A stretch of DNA of 64,000 bases from Clostridiaceae bacterium (GTDB lineage: Bacteria > Cyanobacteriota > Vampirovibrionia > Gastranaerophilales > Gastranaerophilaceae). The DNA lies in the NCBI GenBank assembly GCA_022641775.1, contig JALCDS010000010.1:1-64000 (forward strand), in the 5' to 3' direction. This document shows, piece by piece, positions 16,586 to 26,283 of the stretch (its first letter is position 1; the number at the start of each line of letters is the position of its first letter). The position numbers and the translations under genes are program-made. Under the pieces are notes generated by a model. The model did no database searches, was not told the origin of the DNA, and was given only the letters and a program-made list of their open reading frames with translations.

Positions 16586-19500
16586 TAAACTTTACCTTGC
16601 TTTGTTGTGTTCATAACATCAACTATCATTTTATCAAGCAAATTCAATTCTTTTTGTTTTTCTTCACTTTGAGAATTTCTCCAATCAGATAATTCTTTAC
16701 GGAAAGTATCTCCATCAATCAAACAGTTGCCTGTACCAACAAGCGAAGAATATTTGTCTGTAAAATATTTGTTAAACGGTGCATATTCCTCTGTAATCAT
16801 ATCGGAAACAGTCAAAGCATTCTTCAAAATCAGTTGTTCATCAGATTCAATTGTATTTTTTAATTTTGAAGATAGAATTTCTCTATTTTCAAGCGAAATC
16901 TTACCTGTATTTGGACCTTGTCCCATACCTTTAACCATCATTTGTGCCATATTTGTAGCTTGAATCAAATCTTGATGGATACCAAAAGAGCCATCCATAT
17001 TATAAAAAGCTTTTTCTGCACTATGACCGCCATAAGAACAAACTATATTTGCAAAATTACGTTCAAATGAATATTCGCTGTTTTTATCTTTACCTTCATA
17101 TACGGCACCACCATAAGACCCTCTAGGGTCAAGAGTTACAAAGTTTACCTTCTCCGGAATATGCCAAGGGCTACCTAAATTTTTAGCAATAGAATTCATA
17201 ACTTCCAAATTTGTAGCATGCCCACATTCATGAGAAGTGTTTAATTTTTTTTCGTAAGGTTCAATACGTTCAACAGAAGGTCTTCCTGTTGTAATTTGTA
17301 AATAAGCTTCTGTAAAATCGGCCTTTTCAACTTCTTTATGGCCACGTTCAAATGCAACAGTTTGAGCCTTTTTAACAATATTTTGAATATAAATATATGG
17401 GAAATATTGTGTAATATCTGCAGCAAATTTTAAAACTTTATCTTGCTCTTCTTTGTTTTCACCGGCAATTTTCATTTTATTTTTCTTTACAGAATTTTTT
17501 AAAATATCATATCTGGCTTCAGAACTGTATGATGGCGAAGAAACTTCAATACTGTCAATAAATTTGAAAGATTTCATTGCCGCTTCTCCAATTAATTCAG
17601 GATTTGAAACAGAACCCATAACTAAAATATTTAAACCTTGTTTTTCTGCATTATCCATTTCTCTCAATAATTGAGCCATTGCTTTTTGATGGTATTCTGA
17701 AACAAGCTCACCTACAGAAAAATATTCAAAGTTTTCGATAAACAAAACAGCTGATTTATTTTTGTTTTCTTCTGCTTGCGCTTTTACCATTGAAAATAAT
17801 TTTTTCATAGATGCTTCAGGTGATTGAACACCACCACCAAATAAGTCAACATCTTTTGTACCAAAATCCATTGTGTTAATTTCAATATAAGGAATTTTAG
17901 CTTCTCCTGCAATAGCTTGCGCCGTATGACGACGTCCGGCACCTACCGAGCCATCTTGAGAAAAAATGACAACACCCTTTGTTCCCATTTTATTAGATTT
18001 TATTTGTTTTACAATCGCCTCAGCTTCTTTTTTTGTTGAATCTTTTCCAACTATATCTTTTAACCTTTTTTCTGTATCAAAAACCAACTTAATTGAACTA
18101 TTATCTTCAGTAGATTTGAATACATCCCCGGCTTCTTTCATATAATTTTGAACATCACTAACTGTTATTTCTCTCTTTTTATCAATATTGTATGCTGAAA
18201 TTTTATCCATCAGTTGTAAGGTTTTTTCAGGATAATTCCCCGGAAGAGTACTTGAAACCTCTACACATTTTTGGATAGCTGACGGTGCAAATTGTTTTTT
18301 AATTTTCTTTGTTAATTCGGTATTCTCCTTAAATAATTCTTTTGTTTGATTAGTATTTAGTACAGGGATATTTGCTTCACAGAAATTTGAAAAGAACCCA
18401 GGCATACCTGTTGGTGAATTTTGAGCTTTATAGTAATAATCTTTGTCTGCTAAAATAATATATTTTATATTAGATGGAACATCTGTTAATATTCCTATTA
18501 TTTCTCTTGTCAAACCATAAATAGATCCTTCCGGAAATTGTAATCTCTGTTCAAGAGGAAGAGAATTTTTTATGGTATCATTTATATTTTCCATAATCAA
18601 AATATGATTTTTCTTTTTATCTTTTTTCATTTCCTGTAAAGATTTGATTATAAATTCCAAATTAGAATCTTTATTAAAGACTGTTACCTCGGTATTTTCC
18701 GGAGTAATATTACCAAAATTATTGGATTTATCTTCAAAAGTTTTTGCTAAACTTTTCAAAATATATTGTGGGTTTGTACTCGGATCATGTATTACAACCA
18801 TATTTGTCCCAATATTAAGATTTTTCAAAATATTTTTTGATTTTTCATCATACATCGGAATATGTATAGATTTGTTATTGTAAAAATTATCAAGATAAAT
18901 TGAAGACTTCATTTCTTTTATAAATGGTGCAATTTGTTCCATATACTTTTTGCTGTTAGGATAAAATGCGGTTCTAAAAAGCATTTCATCGTCTACAAGA
19001 GTTCCTGAAGTTGAATTCTCTGAATTTATTGATTCATAAACACTATATATATCATTCAAATAATCTTTTGATAATACAGGAGATTTTACTGTTTTTGACT
19101 TTGGTAATTCATTTATGTTAGATTCTAACCGTTTTAATTCTTTATCAATTATAGGCTGAATTTTATCTCTCATCCCTTTATTTGCAAATAATGATTCTGC
19201 AACCTCGCCTTGTATAGTATCAATTGCACCATTATCAGCAAAATCAGCTGGCGATTTTTCTCCCGAATTTAACATTTTAATATAGTTTTTCACATCAGAT
19301 AAAGATACGTATAGAATATGTGATTGCGTAATTTCTGCATTACCATTTTGTTGAGCTAATTCTGCAGCTCTTCCAATAATTTCTTCTGCATAAGGCGTCA
19401 TATTATCATAAATTATTTCGCTTTTATTAACTTTAGAGGTAATTTCTTTTTTACCGGTAAAATTTATTGCATAATTTTTGTAAGCATTTGCAAAATCTTT

Positions 19501-19605
19501 ATTTATAGGATTTGCAGATACAAAACTTGTATTATTTTCCCTGTTATGTTTTTTCAATTGCGTATTGTAACTAACGGTATTTTCAAATCCTATTTTCGGT
19601 ATCAT
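16582..19605 (-). CDS. Clp-N/FtsH-like chimera, M41-type zinc protease
   Basis: 1007 residues from the ATG at 19605 (AAGGAG six bases upstream). An N-terminal leader has INFTGKKE at 47-54. Residues 70-105 resemble a Clp N-domain repeat (TPYAEEIIGRAAELAQQNG, EITQSHIL). Residues 250-490 look like a ClpB/ClpC D1-type AAA region without Walker A, ending in a LPGNYPEKTLQLMDKIS block. Residues 510-780 align by eye with the FtsH AAA domain, but Walker A is GSVGAGRRH (Lys lost), Walker B is LFIENFE, and the arginine-finger RPGRFDR is missing. The M41 peptidase site is intact: HECGH at 792-796 and third-ligand Asp in HQDLIQATNMA (D879). No membrane helix is visible. I infer a soluble zinc protease with a degenerate ATPase; substrates unknown. 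Confidence 0.85.
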   Translation of the reverse strand: MIPKIGFENTVSYNTQLKKHNRENNTSFVSANPINKDFANAYKNYAINFTGKKEITSKVNKSEIIYDNMTPYAEEIIGRAAELAQQNGNAEITQSHILYVSLSDVKNYIKMLNSGEKSPADFADNGAIDTIQGEVAESLFANKGMRDKIQPIIDKELKRLESNINELPKSKTVKSPVLSKDYLNDIYSVYESINSENSTSGTLVDDEMLFRTAFYPNSKKYMEQIAPFIKEMKSSIYLDNFYNNKSIHIPMYDEKSKNILKNLNIGTNMVVIHDPSTNPQYILKSLAKTFEDKSNNFGNITPENTEVTVFNKDSNLEFIIKSLQEMKKDKKKNHILIMENINDTIKNSLPLEQRLQFPEGSIYGLTREIIGILTDVPSNIKYIILADKDYYYKAQNSPTGMPGFFSNFCEANIPVLNTNQTKELFKENTELTKKIKKQFAPSAIQKCVEVSSTLPGNYPEKTLQLMDKISAYNIDKKREITVSDVQNYMKEAGDVFKSTEDNSSIKLVFDTEKRLKDIVGKDSTKKEAEAIVKQIKSNKMGTKGVVIFSQDGSVGAGRRHTAQAIAGEAKIPYIEINTMDFGTKDVDLFGGGVQSPEASMKKLFSMVKAQAEENKNKSAVLFIENFEYFSVGELVSEYHQKAMAQLLREMDNAEKQGLNILVMGSVSNPELIGEAAMKSFKFIDSIEVSSPSYSSEARYDILKNSVKKNKMKIAGENKEEQDKVLKFAADITQYFPYIYIQNIVKKAQTVAFERGHKEVEKADFTEAYLQITTGRPSVERIEPYEKKLNTSHECGHATNLEVMNSIAKNLGSPWHIPEKVNFVTLDPRGSYGGAVYEGKDKNSEYSFERNFANIVCSYGGHSAEKAFYNMDGSFGIHQDLIQATNMAQMMVKGMGQGPNTGKISLENREILSSKLKNTIESDEQLILKNALTVSDMITEEYAPFNKYFTDKYSSLVGTGNCLIDGDTFRKELSDWRNSQSEEKQKELNLLDKMIVDVMNTTKQGKVY

Positions 19606-19669
19606 CTTATACTCCTTAAATCTCAGTATTGACATGTGAAACCGCTAAAAAAAGATTTTTGTTAGTTTA

Positions 19670-20857
19670 TTACATTTTTTTTACATTCTTTTTATCGTTG
19701 TTGAATCTCAATTTTGTAAACAAATTTGTCATACCTGCAACGAAAAATCCCATAAAACCAATACTGAATAAATAAGGAACTCCTGAAATTAAAACTTTTT
19801 GTTTAACAAGTTTTTTATATTCAGTTTCAATTGTTGTTTTATTTTTTTCGGCTAAATCTTTTGCCATAGTTTCAATTTTTGAAAAATCAGGTGTATTCAA
19901 ATTTTTATCAATCATTTCTTTGCATTTTCCCGATTTATGAAGCAATTTTTTGAATCCTTTTTCAAACAAGTCACTCCCTGTAATAATATAAAAACCAACA
20001 AGTGGAAAACGAGAAAGTGTTTCTAAAAAGTTTTGTTTACCTCTGTCATATGAAGCTCCAAAATATCCTGCACCACCGACTAAAACACAAGAAGTTAACT
20101 GCCCTTTACTCAAAACCAGTTTACCGTTTTGAGAATTAAAATCTAAACTAAAATATTTGTTGAAGAAATTTTGTTTTTTAACGTTGTTTTTAAAGAATTT
20201 TGTACCCGGCGCAAGAATTGCTTCCGAAATATTTTGTAGGGATTTTGAATTTTCTCCGCGTTTAAAAATCAAACCTGCAAGCGCTAAAGCACCTGCAAAA
20301 ACCGTTCCGGCACGCAAAATATTTTTCTTTGCACTATTTTTAACTTTTTCTTGTTGTTTTTTATCTTCTTTGTTATTTTCTAACGCAGCAATGTCATTAA
20401 AATTACTCTTTTTAAATACTTTTAAAGTAAAAATGTTTTTAACATAGTTCAGTGCAAATTCAATCAATGGAATTACGGTTGCAGTGAGAGCAATTGCAGC
20501 TTTTACAGGCATAACTTTTTTATTAGCAGAAGTTCCTTCTTTCAAAAGTTCAACCGCTGTTTTTGAAACAAGATTTTTTTCGGATTTATTCAAATTTTTA
20601 GAAAATATTTTTCTTGCAAACTTTTCACCCAAAAGAGCCGGAACATAATAAACTAAAAAGCTTTCGGAAAATTCTAAAAGCGCATTTTCACTCAAATCAG
20701 CTTTTGATCTTGCAAAAACAGCTTTTGGAACAAAACAAGAAGCTGTATCTTGAACAAATCTTGAAGTTGAAAGCCCTGAAGCCTGTTCATTTTGGTTTAC
20801 AAACTTGGCAGACATTCTTAGCGGTTGGGCTAGGGTATTTATTAAATTGATAGACAT
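19670..20857 (-). CDS. Orphan membrane protein
   Basis: 395 residues with several hydrophobic segments (AAIALTATVIPLIEFALNY, AGTVFAGALALAGLIF, SCVLVGGAGYFGAS, FPLVGFYIITG, VPYLFSIGFMGFFVAGM) separated by lysine-rich loops; probably an integral membrane protein with about four helices. The start has AAGGAG upstream. The leader region carries two hairpins with the same stem, the second followed by a U-run that touches the SD, so transcription may be attenuated. It follows the XRE gene on the same strand and precedes the Clp/FtsH chimera. No family recognised. Confidence 0.7.
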   Translation of the reverse strand: MSINLINTLAQPLRMSAKFVNQNEQASGLSTSRFVQDTASCFVPKAVFARSKADLSENALLEFSESFLVYYVPALLGEKFARKIFSKNLNKSEKNLVSKTAVELLKEGTSANKKVMPVKAAIALTATVIPLIEFALNYVKNIFTLKVFKKSNFNDIAALENNKEDKKQQEKVKNSAKKNILRAGTVFAGALALAGLIFKRGENSKSLQNISEAILAPGTKFFKNNVKKQNFFNKYFSLDFNSQNGKLVLSKGQLTSCVLVGGAGYFGASYDRGKQNFLETLSRFPLVGFYIITGSDLFEKGFKKLLHKSGKCKEMIDKNLNTPDFSKIETMAKDLAEKNKTTIETEYKKLVKQKVLISGVPYLFSIGFMGFFVAGMTNLFTKLRFNNDKKNVKKM

Positions 20858-20883
20858 TTGAAATTTCTCCTTAAAAAATTAAA

Positions 20884-20957
20884 ACCTGTAACAAAACGTA
20901 CAGGTAATTAATTTTAAGAAAATATTCAAAAAAGGTTGACCTGTACTATCTTACAGG
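20884..20957 (-). promoter_or_regulatory. Tandem-hairpin leader (attenuator-like)
   Basis: ACCTGTA...TACAGGT at 20884-20905 and CCTGTA...TACAGG at 20940-20957 have the same stem sequence, so either arm of one can pair with the other. On the minus strand the upstream hairpin is followed by TCAACC and six U; the downstream one is followed by UUUUAAUUUUUU and then the SD of the gene starting at 20857. Confidence 0.5.
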
Positions 20958-21036
20958 CGCCACCAATTCATATTCAAATCAATTTTTAAGTTATTCATAC
21001 TAATAGTGTAACATAAACAATTTATATTTCAAGAGG

Positions 21037-21351
21037 TTATTTTATAGAAACGTAGAATTTGTAAAGTTTTCTAAGCAAATTTTCATCAGAATCGATGCTT
21101 TCGATTAATTCTTTCTTAAGTTTTTCCGAAGAAACGAGTGGTTGGAACATATAAAACTCATAAATTTCAGAATTCAGTGCAGTTGCAATTTTCTGCATAG
21201 TTTCAAGCGCAGGCGTAAACCGACCGGTTTCAAAATAACTTATATTAGGCGTGCCAATCCCGACACGTTCCGCAAGTTGTTCTTGTGTTAAGTTTTTTGA
21301 CTTCCTGATTTCACGGATACGCTTACCAAGAAGCTCTTTTATATTATCCAT
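21037..21351 (-). CDS. XRE family HTH regulator
   Basis: 104 residues: residues 5-65 form a Cro/C1 helix-turn-helix (LGKRIREIRKSKNLTQEQLA, GIGTPNISYFETGR, LETMQKIATALN). The C-terminal 35 residues are acidic and may be for dimerisation or ligand sensing. It is divergent from the glycosyltransferase island and is the natural candidate for its regulator; AT-rich octamers TATACTAT/ATAGTATA recur in the intergenic region and again upstream of the GT9 gene. GAGGGC lies upstream of the ATG. Confidence 0.9.
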   Translation of the reverse strand: MDNIKELLGKRIREIRKSKNLTQEQLAERVGIGTPNISYFETGRFTPALETMQKIATALNSEIYEFYMFQPLVSSEKLKKELIESIDSDENLLRKLYKFYVSIK

Positions 21352-21427
21352 TTTGCCCTCTTTTTATTATTATGCGAAAAGTGAAATAAAAAATAAATAC
21401 GATATCATATGATAAATTAACTTGATT

Positions 21428-21499
21428 TATACTATCTTGTAATATAAAATTATTATAATAGTATAAATAATTCGTTTTTTTATACTATTAAATAGTAAA
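21428..21499. promoter_or_regulatory. Repeated TATACTAT/ATAGTATA octamers
   Basis: TATACTAT at 21428-21435 and 21481-21488, the inverse ATAGTATA at 21458-21465, and a 7/8 match ATAGTAAA at 21492-21499. They could be XRE operators or overlapping -10 elements. Two more copies occur at 26284-26291 and 26303-26310 upstream of the GT9 gene. Confidence 0.35.
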
Positions 21500-21515
21500 A
21501 ATAAAGGACTTTTTA

Positions 21516-23543
21516 ATGCAACCAAAAATATCCGTAATTATACCATGTTACAATACTGCAAAATATCTTAAAAGATGTCTTGAAAGTTTGATAAAACAAA
21601 CTTTAAAAGAAATAGAAATTATTTGTATAAATGATGGTTCGACTGATAATTCAATAGAAATATTAAAAGAATATGCCATATTAGATAATAGAATAAAAAT
21701 TTTAACTCAAGATAATCAAGGACAAAGTGTTGCGAGAAATAAAGGATTAGATATTGCAACTGGGGAGTATATAGGTTTTGTGGATTCAGATGATTGGATT
21801 GATTTGAATTATTACGAAGAATTGTATAATACTGCACAAAAATATCATTCTGATGTAGTTATGTGTAATTTTGTATGTATCAAAAATGACAAAATAAAAA
21901 CAAATTCTGTTGCACGGAATAAAGTTTATACAAGTTTTAAAGATAAAATGAATATTTTACCTAATGGTACGTGTTGTGACAAAATTTTCAGGACAGAAAT
22001 AATAAAAGCAAAAAAAATATATTTTCCAATAAATATATTTTATGAAGATAACCTATTTTTAATAGAAGCAATATATTATAGTAAAAATTTAACAACTACA
22101 AATAAAACAAAATATCATTATTGGATTAATAATGAATCTACAACACAAGCTTTCCAAAATATTGAAAAATTAAAAAAATCTTTAGTTGTTTTAACCAATA
22201 AAATTTTTGATTTTGTAAGAGATAAAAATCTTTCTAAAACAGATATTAACATATTAAAAAAATACATAAGTATTGCATTTATCAACCCTGAATTTTTGGA
22301 AGATGAAGATGTAAGGAATAATTTACCTCAAGAATTAAAAAATGATAAAAAAATCATGAATTTAGGCAAAGGTATAAAATATAACAATTTGGGTGAAAGA
22401 ATTTTTTCTATGAAAAATTCCGGAGATAGAAAACACAAGATAATTACCATTTGTGGCATTAGTATAAAAATCAGGAGACAAAATAAAAGAAAATATATTA
22501 TTAAAAAATTTTGGCAGCATGAAGTTGCGAATAAAACGGTATTAATTATTGAAGCCAATGATTGCCATAAAGAAACAATACTCGGATACATGAAATATTT
22601 TGTTGATTTAGGATATAATATTGAACTTCTTATAAACGGTCAATCAGAAAATATTTTATGCAAAATCAATAGTAATATAAAAGTCTGGGAATTAAGATCG
22701 TCTGAATTAGAAGACATTTTACAAAATGAAAAGATTAAAAAATATGAAATATTATTTTTTAATTCAAAAATAATTTATACGCCTTCTGGTTGGTTAGATA
22801 TTCATAAATATATACCACAATTAAAACAAGGTAAAATGAAAAATATTTATGTACAACATCATATTGATAGAATTAATGAAGTCAAAGAAGATACTCAATT
22901 GATTCTCGCAAATCCTTCACACAATAAAGAATTAGAAAAGCATATTGTTAATCCTCATTATTTTGGGAATATAAATATTACTGATAAAAACCTTATAACA
23001 AATTTCATTGTAGTAGGTGGAATTGAAGCACAACGAAAAAACCATAATTTACTAATAAATACTATTGAAAAATTATTATCAAATAACATAACTAATTTCA
23101 AAATTACAATTGTCGGAAACGGCACATTAAACACTCTTCCTCTCAAAATAAAAAACAAAATTGATATCAAAGGAAGATTAGATTTTATGAATATGTTTAA
23201 AGAAATGGAAAATGCAGATTTCTTTTTACCTTTGCTTGATCCTAACTTGGAAGCACATAAAAGATATATGACATGTGGTAGCAGTGGAAGTTTTCAACTT
23301 ATTTATGGGTTTTTAAAACCATGCTTGATACATCAAACTTTTGCTAATATATATAATTTTACTGATAATGATAGTTTAATTTATCAAACTAATGAGGGGT
23401 TATTCCAAATAATGAAACAAGCTATTGATATGAATCAAGATGAATATAAAGAAAAACAAAAATATTTGGAAAATCATGTAAACTTTATAGAAAATTTATC
23501 ATTATGTAATCTTAAAAAAATATTAGGAGAAATTGATGTATAA
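21516..23543 (+). CDS. Two-domain glycosyltransferase (GT2 + GT4-like)
   Basis: 675 residues. Residues 1-230 are a GT-A family 2 domain: KISVIIPCYNTAKYLKRCL, CINDGSTDNS, a GEYIGFVDSDDW motif with the metal DxD at 90-92, and a later YEDNLFLIEAI motif. Residues about 320-670 are a separate GT-B-like domain containing NFIVVGGIEAQRKNH, ITNFKITIVGNGTLN and a GSSGSFQLIYGFLKP block. This second half is closely similar to the whole protein at 27367. First gene of the island; the next small frame starts inside its last codons with AGGAGA as SD. Likely builds a surface glycan; the sugar is unknown. Confidence 0.9.
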   Translation: MQPKISVIIPCYNTAKYLKRCLESLIKQTLKEIEIICINDGSTDNSIEILKEYAILDNRIKILTQDNQGQSVARNKGLDIATGEYIGFVDSDDWIDLNYYEELYNTAQKYHSDVVMCNFVCIKNDKIKTNSVARNKVYTSFKDKMNILPNGTCCDKIFRTEIIKAKKIYFPINIFYEDNLFLIEAIYYSKNLTTTNKTKYHYWINNESTTQAFQNIEKLKKSLVVLTNKIFDFVRDKNLSKTDINILKKYISIAFINPEFLEDEDVRNNLPQELKNDKKIMNLGKGIKYNNLGERIFSMKNSGDRKHKIITICGISIKIRRQNKRKYIIKKFWQHEVANKTVLIIEANDCHKETILGYMKYFVDLGYNIELLINGQSENILCKINSNIKVWELRSSELEDILQNEKIKKYEILFFNSKIIYTPSGWLDIHKYIPQLKQGKMKNIYVQHHIDRINEVKEDTQLILANPSHNKELEKHIVNPHYFGNINITDKNLITNFIVVGGIEAQRKNHNLLINTIEKLLSNNITNFKITIVGNGTLNTLPLKIKNKIDIKGRLDFMNMFKEMENADFFLPLLDPNLEAHKRYMTCGSSGSFQLIYGFLKPCLIHQTFANIYNFTDNDSLIYQTNEGLFQIMKQAIDMNQDEYKEKQKYLENHVNFIENLSLCNLKKILGEIDV

Positions 23544-24485
23544 TTTAGTATTATTTTGCAAAACATACAGGAATGATATTGATAGATTATTGATTTTAAA
23601 AAAATCAATAGATAAATATAATGTAGATAAAATACCTTTTTATATTTGTGTTCCTAAAAAGATTTAGAATTGATAAAATCCAAAATAATAACAAATAAAG
23701 AAACTTATATTATAAAATTTGTTACAGATGAAGAAATTTTAGGTTTATCTAATGACCATGAGCAAACTTGGTTTTCGCAACAATTAATCAAATTAAATTT
23801 TTATAAATTAAATGTTTGTAATTTTTATATAGTATTTGATTCTGATTGCTATTTTATCCGAAATTTTAAGATTTTAGATTTTATGTATGATGAAAATACG
23901 CCATATACTGTATTATCAAAAATGAGAGGGAATATATCCGAAGATAATCCTCATATAATTGTAAAAAAATATTTTGGTAGAAATGGTTATGCCTATAATT
24001 ATGGTCCTGTTCCTGTAGTACTTTCAAAAAAAATCTTAGAATTCTTTTCCAATTTTTTAAAGAGTAGAAATATTACTTTTGCGGATTTAATAAAAATTAC
24101 TCCGTTTGAATTTCAATGGTATGGAGAATTTTTATATAATTTGAAAGAAAAACCTTTTAAAATAATCCCTATTGATACATTTTTTATTCCTTTTTATATA
24201 GAACAAGATTATCTTAAATTTAGAAAAATAAATACAGTAAATGATATTATTGAGCAAGGCTATCTTGGAATAACTATGCAGGCAGGTTGGGTTAAAGAGT
24301 TAATATATAAACCCTCAATTTTCAGACCAATATATAAATTTTTTGATAAATTAATGTATGAAATTTATCGTAGAGAAGATAATCCGAATATAAATTTTTT
24401 TAAAAAGTGTGAATTGGTAATTAGAAGAGTTATAAGAGACCCTATAATAGAAATTTTAAGAGGTAAAAATGCAAAAAATTCCTAA
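23536..24485 (+). pseudogene. Frameshifted glycosyltransferase-like gene (DUF6492-like)
   Basis: A good SD (AGGAGA) precedes the ATG at 23536, which reads MYNLVLFCKTYRNDIDRLL and stops at 23667 after 43 codons. The rest (from 23661, marked by KDLELIKSK in the -1 frame) continues to 24485 and reads as a glycosyltransferase-like domain with FYIVFDSDCYFIRNF as a DxD-like site. Adding one A to CCTAAAAAG restores a single 316-residue frame, so I read this as a 1-base deletion or sequencing error rather than two genes. Programmed -1 slippage is possible, but the run is AAAAAG, one A short of the usual heptamer. The second frame ends inside the start region of the next gene. Confidence 0.65.
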
Positions 24486-26034
24486 AATAATACATTTTTT
24501 TTATGATGAAGATTTAAAATTATGGCAAAAAGATAAAAAACCACAATTTAGAATGTGTTATTTGTCTTGGTTGAGACATTGCTCGGATTATAAGATTATG
24601 CATTGGCATGATAATATGCCCGAATTTCAAGATATGTTAAAAAAATCAAAATTTCTTAAAAGATGTTATGAATTAAAAATATGGGCATTTGTTTCTGATT
24701 ATGTAAGAGCATACGCACTTAATAAATATGGCGGCATTTACTTAGATACGGATGTACAAATTATAAATTCATTTGATGATTTTTTAAGTAATCAATTTTT
24801 TATAAGTATAGAAGGAGAACTTTCAAACGGTAAAAATGTCCCAGAACCAGCAGTAATGGGTGGGGTATCTAATCATATAGTATTTAAAAAAATATTAGAT
24901 TTTTATAATTCAAATAAAATATTTAATGAAGAAGAATTTATGTCTCCTATAATTATAGGAAATATAATCGAAAATTTAACACATTTCAAACAAATACAAT
25001 ATAATTCATCTTTACCAGAAGAAGAATTAAAAAATATTTACAACTCAAATAATAAAAGAATTCATTTAGATAATCTTAATCAATATCTTGGACAAATTCC
25101 TTACAACGATACTAAATATGGAATTTCGATTTATCCTTGTGAATATTTTTGTCCTGATTGGTCATATTTTAAAGAACATTCTATTACAAAAAATACAGTT
25201 TGTATTCATTGGAATCAATCTTCATTGTGGGGTACAGAAGAAGATAATTTAAAAATTAACAAGTTAAAAAATACATATAAGAAATTTACAAAATATCCTT
25301 CAAAAATAACTCCTAAAAAATGGTCGTTTAAAGAATCTTTATGTTTCTCATTAGTGTTTATTAAAAAATGGCGAAATTTAATTCGAGATTCTTTTATAAA
25401 ATTAAATGATTTTAGTTTTATATATGAAAATTCTGAACTTAAATTATTTCAATCAGATTATAATTGTGGTTATACAGATAAAAGAATGACAGAAAGATGT
25501 CTTGAAATTGCAATTGCAAAAAAATGGCTAGAAAATACTGAAGGTGAAGTCTTTGAAATAGGAGCAGTAACGCCATATTATTTTCCACATGCAGTAAATC
25601 ATATTTGTGATCCATATGATAAACATATTAAAGTAGATTATAAATGCTCAATGTTTGATATTAATTTAACAAATAAAAATGTAATTTGCCTTTCTACAAT
25701 AGAACATATTGGAACAGGAGATTATAATTTAAAAGCAAAAAAAAACGAAAATGCTATTTTTGCTTTTGAAAAAATTGTTAAAGAAGCAAATACTTGCTTA
25801 ATTACTTTTCCTGTAGGACATAACAAAGAACTCGATAAATATTTCTCAAATACTTCTTTAAAAAATTATCCAAATATTTCTATTCTTATGTATGAACGGA
25901 ATTCTACTGATAATTGTTTTATTGAAACTAATGATTTCAAAAATATTCTAAAAAAAACGTATGGTCCAATAGGTGCTAATGCTGTTGTAATTATTAATAA
26001 AAATTTACAGGGTCAATCCAATGACAACAAATAG
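24469..26034 (+). CDS. GT32-type glycosyltransferase fused to methyltransferase-like domain
   Basis: 521 residues. Residues 1-260 match the DXD sugar-binding glycosyltransferase family (GT32, OCH1/capsular type): IPKIIHFFYDEDL, then WAFVSDYVRAYALNKYGG and the metal site YLDTD at 91-95. Residues about 330-510 look like a class I methyltransferase remnant: EVFEIGAVTPYY for motif I, ICDPYDKHIKVD, then VICLSTIEHIGTGDY. AGAGG precedes the ATG. It overlaps the frameshifted gene upstream by 17 bases and the LuxR-type gene downstream by 14, indicating one transcript. It probably acts on a surface polysaccharide; donor unknown. Confidence 0.85.
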   Translation: MQKIPKIIHFFYDEDLKLWQKDKKPQFRMCYLSWLRHCSDYKIMHWHDNMPEFQDMLKKSKFLKRCYELKIWAFVSDYVRAYALNKYGGIYLDTDVQIINSFDDFLSNQFFISIEGELSNGKNVPEPAVMGGVSNHIVFKKILDFYNSNKIFNEEEFMSPIIIGNIIENLTHFKQIQYNSSLPEEELKNIYNSNNKRIHLDNLNQYLGQIPYNDTKYGISIYPCEYFCPDWSYFKEHSITKNTVCIHWNQSSLWGTEEDNLKINKLKNTYKKFTKYPSKITPKKWSFKESLCFSLVFIKKWRNLIRDSFIKLNDFSFIYENSELKLFQSDYNCGYTDKRMTERCLEIAIAKKWLENTEGEVFEIGAVTPYYFPHAVNHICDPYDKHIKVDYKCSMFDINLTNKNVICLSTIEHIGTGDYNLKAKKNENAIFAFEKIVKEANTCLITFPVGHNKELDKYFSNTSLKNYPNISILMYERNSTDNCFIETNDFKNILKKTYGPIGANAVVIINKNLQGQSNDNK

Positions 26035-26239
26035 CATAGAAAATATAATTAACATAACACCGAAAGAAAAAGAGGTTTTGTTTCTTCTAATTCAAGGAGA
26101 TACAAACATTGAAATTGCACAAAAACAGAATTGTTCTGTTAATTGTATCAAGCTCCATGTTGCCCATCTTATGCAGAAATTCCGAGCTAAAAATCGCACT
26201 CATCTCGCTTTTTTGGCTAATTCCTTTTTGAAATTCTAA
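26021..26239 (+). CDS. LuxR/GerE-type HTH protein
   Basis: 72 residues that consist almost entirely of a GerE helix-turn-helix: ITPKEKEVLFLLIQGDTNIE, AQKQNCSVNCIKLHVAHLMQ, KFRAKNRTHLAF. No receiver or ligand domain is attached, so it is a stand-alone effector of the NarL/LuxR C-terminal type. It starts 14 bases inside the preceding glycosyltransferase gene and lies at the end of that transcript, before the ATAGTATA octamers. Its target is not evident. Confidence 0.85.
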   Translation: MTTNSIENIINITPKEKEVLFLLIQGDTNIEIAQKQNCSVNCIKLHVAHLMQKFRAKNRTHLAFLANSFLKF

Positions 26240-26283
26240 AAATTTTTATCAATTGTCATTTTACCTATCTTAATTATGATTTT

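Noticed and set aside
23536-24485. Programmed -1 frameshift as the sole explanation
   Set aside because: The slip site is CCTAAAAAG, one A short of the classic A AAA AAG heptamer; deletion or read error is simpler.
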